From the NCBI RefSeq assembly GCF_963855985.1, contig NC_087106.1:2029001-2093000 (forward strand): 64,000 nucleotides of DNA. Reading direction: 5' to 3'. The position numbers and the translations under genes were made by a program. Shown here one piece after another: positions 11,487 through 21,901 of the stretch. Origin of the DNA: Ostrinia nubilalis. Taxonomy: Eukaryota > Arthropoda > Insecta > Lepidoptera > Crambidae. Each line of letters opens with the position of its first letter. Position 1 is the stretch's first letter. Below the pieces are notes generated by a model. It saw only the letters and a program-made list of their open reading frames with translations. It was not told the DNA's origin and ran no database searches.

Positions 11487-14152
11487 TTATTTATCGTCTT
11501 TCCTCATACTCAACATGTCACGAACAAACCTAGCTCCAGACTTAATGCCTTCAAAAGTCTCGAATCCGGCTTGTTCTATAAAATCGGGATCAACAAAGAA
11601 ACCAAATAAACCGGTATCTCCATTGAAAGCTGGTAACTCAAAAGTATATGATAGAGGAATTCCTGCTTCAACGTGAGCATAATCACAGGATCCACCCGAT
11701 GCTCGATATCCTAAAACATGGAAGATATTTCCAACGACATAGTTAGGTTTGGAGGGCCACTTCACCCTGTCGATAGCTTGGGCCATGTTAACACCTACGA
11801 CAGCAAGACTGAGTGCATTGGGGGAAAGTTCGCCAATCCCGTAGCCGAATAAGACCATGCTGCCGAAACTGTGGATGTCGATGAAAAGCTCAATGCGATC
11901 AGCGTGCTCGTCAAGAATTCGTTTGATGTTTTGAGTCTCTGGTTCGGAGAAGGGTCCAGTGCCGTGGTATTCGTCGGAGCAGAGACTGCTGCTGGAAGCT
12001 GTTCCCCACCAAACGTCGAAGTTTCTGTTCAAGTCGACCCCCATGCATAGGTTGATACCATCGCGACGGTTTTTACGCCAGAAACGGTCCTGGAAATAGA
12101 GAGCAGAAAAATTTAAGCATAAAAAGCTCCAGATGAAAGATAATATCTTCCAAAAATTCTTACATCAACGTGACTGTGTTCATATCCATCAGGGTTGGCA
12201 ATGGGCATAATGATCCAGTCCATGTCATTGATCAGATCTGAGTCAGTGACGTCAATAACCAGCTTCTAATTGCATAAAGTGTTGCTGGTAGGGTGACCCA
12301 CTCCCGGGCATGGAGTAGTGACATCAGGAAAATTACTGGCTTTCTTCTGTCCTGCAAGATTAAGAATTTGTTTCATGAAGTCTGTATCATCAACCTGATT
12401 ATACTTTACTTCTTCTTGCCCATTTAATTAAGTTACCTCAAAGTTGGTGGTGGAGATTTTCAGGTACTTTACATCGCGGCCTAGTAAGCTACTTCCAGCA
12501 GATTCAACTTTCACCAGATTGGGGTAAGCATTGCCCAGTCTGACGAGGTAGTCGTCAACCTAAAAAAGGTGCATAATTTTATAACTTTTAATCATACTTC
12601 ACTTGAATAGGGTAACATTAGAATCAAGGAAAATAACGTCATACCACTTGGTATCTATGTATCACATCATACGACAGAGCCTCCATTCTAGAACTGGACC
12701 TGTTTCTGCTTTTGGACGCAGCATTAGCCATTAACCTGTCTTCCAGCTCCAGTTGTCTGAAAAGTATTAATATAAAAGAAATCTTAACATCAAAGAGCAT
12801 CTTCCACTTCACTATTGGACCCAAGGTTAAAAATATACGTAATTTATTTTAAGTCAGTGCTGACGATAATTTTATAGCTACTTATCGTGACGAATTTCGA
12901 GAAAGTTTAGGATATTTTTTCTGTAGTGGTTAAGTTTCGTTAATGGTATAGCAGTGAAAGATTTATTTCATCTACATTTACTTACTCTCTAATGTTGCGA
13001 GTTTTGATGCTGTATTCTACGTTCATAGATGATAATAATTCTTCAAAATGCGCCTTTCGCTCTTTGGAGACGAGGATCTGCCCTGGTCGTTCGGTGTGTC
13101 CATGGACGAACACCTGGATAGGGAACTGGCTTTCCAGTTCATGGAGAAATTTAGTTTGCTCAGCATTCTTCACGATGACTTCGTAAAGGGAGTGGCTGGA
13201 AGAATTGATATTATGGAATTTATTTAATATCTTAGTAATTTATTACTTATCCTGTAGCAGTGTTGTGCATATCAGACTTTAAGATCATTATGCATTTGAC
13301 AAGACTCAATCGGACCAACTGATTAACTTGCTGTCCCCAGAACGGAATCTCCTCTTATTCTTATTTCGGTTTTTTAATATTTGTATTTTTTATACCGGAT
13401 TTTCCAAAAATTTGAATACATAGCAATCCATTGTCGTACCTATATCAGCTTAATTTAAGAGCGTTTACGCCGTTTGGCGCAAAAACAGTACTTTTTCAAC
13501 CCGTTACATTCATTAACCAGTTACATTACAAATATGTTATAGGCATAAATAATTAGGCAATTTCGTCATCTAAATAGTTAGTTGAGAAAATATTTCGATT
13601 AGTATAGTATTTAAGAATTCTATCAAGACAAATCCACACAGGTTTTCAAATTTCCACTTTAGCGTCAGTTTACAAGCTGAATTTTTTATAAAAATACTAT
13701 GAAAACGATATAACAAACATTTATATCCTATAGCATAGGTCCTTAGGCAAATAGTTAGTTGAGAAAATTCTTACATTTAAGCATTTTACAATAAGAATTC
13801 ACAAATTCAAAGAACGTGAAATACCCAAAAATCAAAGTGATTTTTACACCATTATTCTTCTTTAATTCAACATAAAAATAGCTTAATATAATAAAATAAC
13901 ATCTTCTTTAAAATATTCACTTTGAAACGATATAATACTTTATTGTTATTGTTTTGCTATAAACATTTAAAAACTATTAAAAAACGCCGCGCGCGAATCA
14001 TTTCCAATGATGCCCCTTGAAACGCCGCGCTTCGCGTAAACACTCTTAAAATATGTAAAACATTGTATTTACCCTTCATATTGTTCATGTTTTGCACACA
14101 CCACACAAAAAGTTGCACAAAACAACAACACACTCTCTAAAAGTTTGACCAT
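11487..14152 (-). pseudogene. Carboxypeptidase A-like gene B with a frameshift
   Basis: A tandem copy of gene A with the same six exons: 14073-14152, 12986-13195, 12645-12756, 12437-12559, 12164-12351 and 11487-12089. Signal peptide (MVKLLESVLLFC), propeptide and M14 domain are all recognisable: HAREW in exon 5, IDIHS, NRNF, GYRASGGS and YTFELP with the catalytic Glu. The residue equivalent to 255 is Cys. Exon 5 is 188 nt instead of 189: relative to gene A one base is missing near 12268-12270 (codon after LYAI), which shifts the frame to a TGA about 10 codons later and removes the third zinc ligand and catalytic Glu. Every other exon is open and splice sites are good, so this is either a very young pseudogene or a sequencing or assembly error in an active gene. 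AATAAA overlaps the stop codon (11486-11491). Confidence 0.8.
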
Positions 14153-14206
14153 GTTGCTTTGCCCGAAATGAATATGACAAATGAGTTTACAGACAGCTGT
14201 TAAATC

Positions 14207-14215
14207 TTATAATAC
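14207..14215 (-). promoter_or_regulatory. TATA-like box of gene B
   Basis: Minus-strand TATTATAAG, 55-63 nt before the ATG at 14152, matches in position the boxes of genes A and C. Confidence 0.45.
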
Positions 14216-14419
14216 GTACTGTTTTAGATAATCGAGGTTATCAATCTTATTAGTCTACAATTGGGTAGGTAATTAATTGTTGAGATTTGTATCACGAAAA
14301 AATCCATATGAAAAACCCGATGGAAACTTCAAAACAAGTTGCCTACCTAGATTCAAATCAGTTACAAGTAAAACAAACTTAGATAACGTACATTTTATTG
14401 ATATCACACACTTCAAACT

Positions 14420-14573
14420 AAAGCCTGGTCCGTGAGCACGTAGTCGCGTTCGCGACTGTGCGACGGGTGCAGTGAGTGTGTGAGCGCGACAGCAACATAA
14501 TTACGCGCGAGCGATAGGGATGGGTAGCTTGGGGTCATTGGACGGGATTCTACGTGCTCACGGACCAGACTTT
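14420..14573. mobile_element. Foldback MITE
   Basis: Terminal inverted repeats AAGCCTGGTCCGTGAGCACG and CGTGCTCACGGACCAGACTT, near-perfect over about 22 nt, enclose about 110 nt with GC-rich interior. It lies between genes B and C. Confidence 0.6.
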
Positions 14574-15046
14574 AGCAAAAATCACCTCATTATCATTAAG
14601 AATCAGAATATTTCATCTCTACTGCAGGAGCACGAGTCTCTTCAATTAACCAGAGGCATATTATGGAGGATTTGGCTTACACGTCCCACACGCTGGCCAG
14701 ACAGGTTAGGGAGGCCTGATATTAGCATAATAATAATTATATCCTTTCTTTTGTTTTACAACATACACAGGAAGTAAGGAGATAGTTCTTATCTAAGGTA
14801 GCTTATCAACCCGGACCATTCAAGAGACGAATGAGGACAGAGATCCATTAAATAGACCCCTTTGAGATAACAATAATACAGTAGGATCTGCACACCTAGC
14901 TGATAGGTATTATCTCTAGGACTATTGATGCTAACCCTAGGTGTTAGGTCTGCTGCATTACGTGGATGGTATTGGTATTGTTATGTTGTGGATTACTAGT
15001 GGCAATATGTTACACAATTGAATGTAAGTAGAGTTCAAAATGACAT
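14574..15046. other. Intergenic, nothing recognised
   Basis: AT-rich sequence upstream of gene B with no supported gene or repeat. Confidence 0.4.
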
Positions 15047-15241
15047 TTAGGCGATTATCACACTGCACCGCGCTCCGCGTGGCGACATACTCGTAATATA
15101 ACGAATCCCGCGCGCAAACGCGTTTTCAGTGTGTTGTGCCGCGCGTGTTTTCTATACAAACTGAGGTATTTGCATATAATGATTAAATCTGTCGTCCCGC
15201 GTACCGCAGCGGAGCGCGGTGCAGTGTTATAATCGCCTTAA
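15047..15241. mobile_element. Foldback MITE
   Basis: TTAGGCGATTATCACACTGC and its inverted partner GCAGTGTTATAATCGCCTTA flank an approximately 195 bp element with further inverted GCGCTCCGC/GCGGAGCGC; the ends show TTA or TAA target-like flanks. Confidence 0.6.
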
Positions 15242-16159
15242 CACTGCTTTGAGCATGAAATTGACTTAGTAAATACATCAGTAATTTTACACACACAATA
15301 CTTTAAATGGTGCAACCCTCGCATGGAAGATCCTAAGTTTGATTCCCAAAACGATCACGGCACGAAAATATCAACAACAAAAAAAAACGGAAAAATGTAA
15401 ATGCCATCGGATATATCAAAATGAATCGAACTTAATAAGTAATATGGAAAATTATAATAAATACTCTCATTGAAAATCAATAAAAAGATAAAGAACAAAA
15501 AATGCTAATTACAATCAATGCCATTGAATTAAGATTATTTGATGCCCTTTGCAATCTAAGATAGACTGAAATTGTGGCCATAGAGAGTTCAGTATCAATG
15601 TTTGATAGCTTATTGTTTGGCAATATTGCCAGTCTCTAGCGTAGGCTATAACCTACTGTTTGACTGTCTGAAGTAACGAAGGAACTGAAATTCTCATATC
15701 AAATAAATGATAATAAGTTGTAAAGAAAGCAGCTAGAAGTCGGTTAAAAATAGGATTAAAAACAGATTGTACAAGAGAGTAAAATACAATATCCAAAGCA
15801 GGTCAACAGCTACAACTCGCGTAATAACAGAGAATTAATTGTCCTAACAATATATTAGCCGGATAGCACTCGTTTCATATCATAAATTACGACCTGTCAG
15901 CCAAATGAAGCGATTAGGCACCCGGGAATCCACGTTCCATAGTGCATAATGCATGCAACCAGTCTTGGTACTTGTAGCCTTAAGTTTTATTGGAGGCTTG
16001 GACACGAAGGCATAATAAAACTCCAGAGTTTTAACAGATTTTAATAATGTTATTGTAAAATTACACATTTATTACAATGTCACAGTATTTAGCTTGATGA
16101 GCCATCATCTGTGAAAAATCAACTACAAAAGACAGTCTTTGGTTGGTTTAAAAAATGGT
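15242..16159. other. 3' flank of gene C
   Basis: No gene is seen. It carries the poly(A) signal AATAAA of gene C on the minus strand at 16068-16073, 87-92 nt beyond the stop codon. Confidence 0.5.
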
Positions 16160-19141
16160 CTATCTATTCAAAAAATCGCGAACGATTCTAGCTCCAACCT
16201 TAATACCCTCCCAGGTCTCATATCCAGCTTGTCTGATGAATGCCAATTCAACTAAATAACCAAGATTACCAGCACTTATGCCTCTGATTGCAGGAAGGTC
16301 GAATGTGTACGATAGAGGTATGCCTAGAGCGTGAGCGAAGTCACTGGCTACTCCTGATGCTGCGGTCGTAGCGTAGTAGATATTCCCAACAGAATAGTCA
16401 GGCTTCGCGTTCCATTTGACTCTATCAATGGCTTGAGCCATGTTTACACCAACAAGGTTAAGAGTCAAAGCATTGGGAGCTAGTTGACCGTTGCCAAATC
16501 CGAAGAGGATCATGCTGCCATGAGCATGAAGATCAATGAATAGCTCAATACGGTCGGAATAAGCCTCGAAGATTCCCCTGATATTTTGGGTCTCCGGTTC
16601 AGAGAAGGGTTCAGGTCCGTGGAAGACGTCACTGCAGACGTTGTTGCTGGAAGCAGTTCCCCAAAAGATGTCAAAGTTTCTGTTCAAGTCGACTCCTAAG
16701 CAGGAGTTGTCGGGCGTCAAGCCAGTGCGACGGTTCTTACGCCAGAAACGGAACTGAAAGTCAAAATAACCGTTTATGTAATTCTAATTCTCAACTCAAG
16801 CACAATACTATTTCAATCGCTAGATTGTTTCAGGCAAATGATGTCCACTATTGGACAAAGGCCTCCCCTAAGGATTTCCACAATGACTGACCCTGCTTTT
16901 CCCGCATCCAGGTACTTCTCATGACCTTCAACAATTCTTCTAAAAAGTGCTTAGTCATTTATGATCCTATGTTAACAAATCTATGTTAAAAAAGCTATGA
17001 AACTAAATGAGTATGACACAACTTACGTCAGTATGAGTAAACTCAAATCCATCAGGGTTGGCGATAGGCAGGATGATCCAGTCAATGTCGTTGACGAGGT
17101 CACTCTCCGTGACGTTGAGGACCAGCTGGTCTATAGTGTACAGCGTTCCCGGCAGACCGACCCAGTCTCTGGCGTGGAGAAGCGACATGACGAAGACCAC
17201 GGGCTTTCTTCTGTCCTGATAAATGAGACGTATTTTTTTTCTTATTAAAAATTGAGTGGAAATTGTCGGAGAAGCCTGAAAGTTTTCCAAACCAGATCTG
17301 TTGCTTACATACCTAATATTTTAATAATAATAAACAAAGAAGCATTATTCACTATCTTGTCATTATTTCCCGTACAATGTTAATCTTAGATTACCTTGGT
17401 ACAAATACTAGAATACCTGTCATGATATTATAATATTATCAATATAGATAATTCTGTCGGTGTGGTAATGAATACATAACTACTAACACTTAATCACAAA
17501 CGATGCTTGATTAAGTGAAGCAGCAAATCAAACGCACAACGTTGAATAGAGCTCTGTGATTGGTTCGTGTGTCACCCTATGCATCTGTGAGACCTCATAG
17601 TAATGTTTGTGAATACGGGCTTAAGGCTGAATAAATATTTCTGCCGACATAGATACCTCAAAGTTGGTAGTAGAGATTTTCAAGTACTTGACATCACGAC
17701 CTTCGAAGCTCTGCCCAGCAGATACTACGGTGACCAGCTCTGGGAAAGCATTTCCCAGTCGGACAAGGTAGTCGTCAACCTAGAAAAAATGAGTTCAAAT
17801 AAACAAGAGACTAACAGAATTTTTTGAAATAATTAAATTTATTAACTACCAAAGACATGAAATATTTGAAATCTTAATAGCAATGTCACTGTTTGATATT
17901 CATCGGTTTGAAAATTCTTTCAGGGCATGGAATTTTTATTATTGTAAGGCATATTACATATTTCTTTAACATAATGTAAACAATTGAATTATAAAGATAC
18001 TTCACTAGAAGAGTAAATAGATGATTGCTTAACATTTTACTGACCGCCTGTCTGTATCCATTAGAATTTAGATGACTTAATATTCAATACTTTGAGTGAG
18101 ATGAGTTGATGAGCAACTTACCACTTCGTATCTGTGAATATGATTGTACGATAAAGCTTCGACTCCAAGAGCAAATCTGTTGCTTTTATCATCTTTATGC
18201 TGGGCAAGGATCCTCTCTTCCATCTCTAACTGTCTGCAAGAAGTAACAAATGTTTATTAAAATGTATCCAGGAAGAAAACAATTTTCAAACTAATGAATC
18301 GGAACATGTATCAAAGTAATTTACGATTACTAATAGAACGTTTTGGGGAACATCTATCAAATATTGCTTCTTTCGGTTCAGATTGAAAGAAAGAAGAAAG
18401 AAAATTTGTTCATTTGGTTCACAAAATTGCACTGTTTAGTAAGATATGCATTGTTAGAACCAAAATGAACTAGTCATTAGATGCTTTCATGTAGAATGCA
18501 GTACATACCCTGATATTCTGCGGAAGTATTAAAATTAGTTTATTGCCTTCATTCTGTTCATGGTTTGACGTTAAAAAGTATCTTAGCAACTTACTCTCTG
18601 ATATTCTCCGCCAGAACTTTATACTCCACGTCCCCAGACGTCAACAAATCTTCAAAACCTTTTCTCTGCTCTTTGGAAACCAGGACCTGTCCATTCCGAC
18701 TGGTATGAGCGTAGACAAAGAAGTCAACAGGGATTTTGGTTTCAAGACCATTGACGAACTTTGCTTGATCTTCATTCTTCACAAAAACCTCGTATAGGGT
18801 GTGCCTGAAAGTAGTTTAAAAGTAAAAATCGATCAGTTTCAAATATACAAACGGCTCTGTGCCAGATTTTCTTTAAGGGAGACCTTTTTGAAGTGGTGAC
18901 TGAAGAAGCTGAGGATAGTATTACTAATAAACCATAAATACTTATCAAGAGATAGGTACTCACTTACAAAGAAAACATAACATGCTTCTAGCTAGACGGA
19001 GACAAACATGATGCCACAAATAAGTTATCTTCAAAATTGATGGTTATCTAATGGTGCTTACCCATCATATACTTCATGTTTAGCACAAACCACGTAAAAG
19101 GCCACACAGAACACAAAAACACTCTTGCAAAAGTTCGCCAT
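16160..19141 (-). CDS. Carboxypeptidase A-like, M14A, altered active site (gene C)
   Basis: Six exons: 19062-19141, 18595-18804, 18122-18233, 17657-17779, 17027-17215 and 16160-16753, giving 435 uninterrupted codons with the same intron phases as gene A. Signal peptide (MANFCKSVFVFC..VVCA), propeptide (YEVFVKN..QLEMEERIL) and M14 domain are complete. Key residues differ from paralogues A, B and D: the HxxE zinc motif reads HARD (H189, D192), the position of Tyr248 is Thr368 within a one-residue-shorter loop (TTAASGVASDF), and the catalytic Glu270 position is Asp390 (YTFDLP). The third zinc ligand H314 (IDLHAHGS), FWRKNRR and NRNF are kept. Together these changes suggest strongly lowered or lost peptidase activity, perhaps retaining peptide or zinc binding; that is inference. 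Open frame and intact splice sites argue that the protein is still maintained. Confidence 0.88.
16835..16935 (-). repeat. RTE-like 3' fragment in intron 5 of gene C
   Basis: On the plus strand it reads GATGTCCACTATTGGACAAA, then GGCCTCCCCTAAGGATTTCC, the inverted 3' end of the (GAAC)n-tailed RTE-like family. Confidence 0.5.
17495..17621. mobile_element. MITE in intron 4 of gene C
   Basis: It runs from CACAAACGATGCTTGATTAA to GTTTGTGAATACGGGC. The same element lies in reverse orientation at 42690-42837, where both CCCGTATTCACAAAC ends are complete. It belongs to a dispersed lepidopteran MITE family. Confidence 0.55.
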
Positions 19142-19193
19142 GTCACCACGGCCAAATACAATGCCCTACACAATGTTCATTTAAGTATTAATC

Positions 19194-19203
19194 CATTTTA
19201 ATA
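19194..19203 (-). promoter_or_regulatory. TATA-like box of gene C
   Basis: Minus-strand CAGTATTAAAATGG lies 53-62 nt before the ATG at 19141, in register with the boxes of genes A and B. Confidence 0.45.
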
Positions 19204-19334
19204 CTGTTATAGTCATATCTTAGTAAATCCGCTGAATTTATGATGATATGATTAAATGCCTGATAATTTCAAAATAATGACAATGATATTTTTTTTTAAA
19301 TTAAAGTACCTTATAATGGGTCAGCAACTTTTAG

Positions 19335-19570
19335 CTCCCCCAAGGTTTTCCACAATGAACGCGGTCCTGCATTGCCCGCATCTAAGTTCTTCCCGCGACC
19401 TATATTACCAGATCATCGGTCCACCTAGTAGGAGGCCTGCCCACGCTACGTATTCCAGCCCGTGGTCGCCACTCGAACTTTCCTGCGCTTTTGGGCTTTT
19501 TGCCTTTTGGGGGAGACCTTTGTCCAGCAGTAGACGTCATTTGGCTGAAACGAACAAACGAACGAACTTT
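19335..19570. repeat. Composite of two RTE-like 3' fragments
   Basis: The left part (to about 19490) is a minus-strand fragment (frame VGRPPTRWTDDL). The right part (19505-19568) is a plus-strand piece ending GGCTGAAACGAACAAACGAACG. The two inverted pieces join head to head. Confidence 0.5.
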
Positions 19571-19977
19571 TAGCTGTGTCCGCGACTTCATACGTGTGAA
19601 AATATTTCCTGTTTTTGCAAATTTTTTATTCCACTCCAACTCATTTTTTTTATCAATTTAAACGAGTAGTTACTGAGATTAGCGCATTTTACCAAACAAA
19701 TAAACTGTACAATATTAGGTGTACATGTCATTGATTTCTATGATTTCTATTCACAGTATTTGATGGTCGCGTGTCAGATTAAGTTTATTAGATTCCATAA
19801 TAGACATAAAACTTTCCACTCCAGATAATCTACCATGTTATTTGGCTCCGTTTTAATCATACCTAAAATATTCAAACCAAATTGGTAAAACCATTGCCTT
19901 TAAAACTTGAAGTTCGTGTATAATTAATAATAATAATAGTAGTCTTGGACATTTTTCCATACATTTTTACGAACGTA
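19571..19977. other. Intergenic, nothing recognised
   Basis: AT-rich sequence between two RTE-like fragments, with no supported feature. Confidence 0.35.
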
Positions 19978-20195
19978 TATTACCCAGAACCTTGGAGCAG
20001 CAAGGTTCTGGGAAAACGCAGCGTGGGACATCCGTCGTCCACCCATAAGGTGGACCGACGACCTCATAGATGTAGCAAGGAAGATGGCGCTGGATGCAGG
20101 CCGCTACCGACCGAGCGATGTGGAAATCATTGGGGTAGACCTATGTTCCGCAGTTGAAGTCCTGCGGCTGAAATGATGATGATGATGATTTACCC
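19978..20195 (+). repeat. RTE-like 3' end with (GATGAT)n tail
   Basis: Contains AAGGTGGACCGACGACCTCA, GGATGCAGGCCGCTACC and the tail GAAATGATGATGATGATGAT. A 5'-truncated copy just outside the DIRS element. Confidence 0.55.
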
Positions 20196-20399
20196 AGCGA
20201 TAACATCTATTGAACCCGTTATATCTAAAGAAGCAACTATAATAGTCTAGAAACTATAATGCTAGATGGTAGTAATTCCAATAGACATTTAGTGAACTAC
20301 AAATAAAGATGGGCAGAAAGATAGTAATAAAGCGATAAATACAAGTAGAATTAAGAATCAAACGAACTTACCTTGTAAAGTTTGATTCCAATTATGCGA

Positions 20400-20550
20400 G
20401 GGTCTCAACCGAAGACGATTAATAATTACTTGCAGCATTACATGAGATGATGCTATCTTCGTCACACCTTTAGAGTTATAATGTAAGAAAGCATTTTCTG
20501 TCCTACTCCCACCTTGCACCGACTGGCAGCCCCGCGTCACCTGATTTCAT
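20400..20550 (+). repeat. Left inverted terminal repeat of DIRS element
   Basis: Begins GGGTCTCAACCGAAGACGAT and runs past GACTGGCAGCCCCGCG; it is nearly identical to the inverse of 29361-29508. An additional approximately 50 nt outer tail (20350-20399) is absent from the right end but is complemented by the internal region. Confidence 0.85.
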
Positions 20551-20625
20551 TATTTCAAAGTTTGTGTTATTACAAATATATTTTTTATTTTTGTTTATCT
20601 GTTTGGGTTGGGTGGGATAGGGATG

Positions 20626-20741
20626 TAATCGTCTTCGGTTGAGACCCTCGCATAATTGGAATCAAACTTTACAAGGTAAGTTCGTTTGATTCTTAATTAT
20701 ACTTCGGGTCTCAACCGAAGACGATTAATAATTACTTGCAG
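20626..20741 (+). repeat. DIRS internal complementary region (ICR)
   Basis: Positions 20626-20694 are the inverse of the left end (AATTGGAATCAAACTTTACA) and 20696-20741 are the inverse of the right end (TACTTCGGGTCTCAACCG). The junction marks the circle joint used in DIRS replication models. Confidence 0.8.
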
Positions 20742-20944
20742 ATGTTTAGAGCAAAGTAATGTAAGAGATAAGAAAAATAAAAAATGTATGTGAGAAAAAG
20801 ACGTGAAATTATTTAATTTCTCAATTTACTAAATAAGTTAAACAACCTTATTCTTAAATCATTTTAAAGATAATGTTACATTTATCGTTCTCTTAACGAT
20901 GTTAATAAAATAAATGCAATTAACCTTTTGTTTTATTTAACAAA

Positions 20945-21901
20945 TCATGTACCAAATATGGCATTAACAAAATCATTTTCATTTGTATCGATTACTTCTC
21001 TTCGATAGTACTTAATAAAAACATTAGAGGAATTACTCCAACCCGCTGCCTTGCGAACCACTTCCAGACTAACCCCGGATCTGTGAGCGGCGGATGTAGA
21101 TGCCGAGCGAGTACTATGTGCTCCAAATATAGAAATATCTATGCCACTATCGAGCAACACCTTTTTCACCCAATGTGCTAATGTTTGAGAACCAACTTTT
21201 TTGTGAGGTTTTCGCACAGCAATAAAAAGATGTTCCTCCGAAGGAATCTGTCTCAAAGAAGAGGTGTTTGCTATGTAAGTTTCAACAGCCAACGCGGGAC
21301 AAATACTGGGATTTTCACGGATATATGGCAATCTGATGAGTGGTTGACAAGAACCGGGCCTCGATGTTTTTATCAAGTCGGTGATCTTAATAACAATGGC
21401 ATTGTCTTGTTTTGATATATTATTCAATTTGATTAAACTGATAGTTTGCATTCTTTGAGCGGAAGCAATAGCCAAAAGTGTGCAAGTTTTATGTGACAAA
21501 TCAGCTAATGGGATATTATCGTAAGGATACATATTAGATAGATGATTCAACACTATGTTTGTGTCCCATGTTGAATTATATTTCGGATTTGGGGGAGCAA
21601 GTCTATAAACACCTTTAAGGAAACGGTTAATGTAATCATTAACAGTTACTTCCGTACCTAAAATTAGTGACAAAGCTGATCTATGAGTGTTTAAACTGCT
21701 GTAACTAGTATATTGCTCTTCAAATTTTGTGGTAAGGAATGATAATACTGTTGAACTATTAGCCTCGTAAACGTCTAAGTTATTCTCTTTGCAAAAATGC
21801 CACCAGGATTTTATGGAACTATTGTATTGATTCAATGTGTTTTTTGCAAGAGAAGCCATCATTATATTTAAGGATTCTTGAGGTACACCGCGTTTAATCA
21901 T
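20945..21901 (-). CDS. DIRS tyrosine recombinase
   Basis: 318 aa and uninterrupted. The integrase-like fold shows a core-binding region (about 15-100) and a catalytic region with the tyrosine-recombinase residues: R150 (SAQRMQTI), H262-x-x-R265 (AHSTR), W288 (AAGWSN, the His/Trp position) and Tyr298/299 (FIKYYRR). Role: cutting and joining the circular DNA copy into the target. Its ATG overlaps the RNase H frame stop by ATGA (21898-21901), suggesting coupled or fused expression in the parent element. This is the only pol-region frame still intact. Confidence 0.85.
   Translation of the reverse strand: MIKRGVPQESLNIMMASLAKNTLNQYNSSIKSWWHFCKENNLDVYEANSSTVLSFLTTKFEEQYTSYSSLNTHRSALSLILGTEVTVNDYINRFLKGVYRLAPPNPKYNSTWDTNIVLNHLSNMYPYDNIPLADLSHKTCTLLAIASAQRMQTISLIKLNNISKQDNAIVIKITDLIKTSRPGSCQPLIRLPYIRENPSICPALAVETYIANTSSLRQIPSEEHLFIAVRKPHKKVGSQTLAHWVKKVLLDSGIDISIFGAHSTRSASTSAAHRSGVSLEVVRKAAGWSNSSNVFIKYYRREVIDTNENDFVNAIFGT

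Noticed and set aside
20945..21901. Phage integrase or bacterial contamination
   Set aside because: The tyrosine recombinase sits in a DIRS structure with matching RT, gag and terminal repeats, flanked by lepidopteran repeats; it is an endogenous retrotransposon gene.
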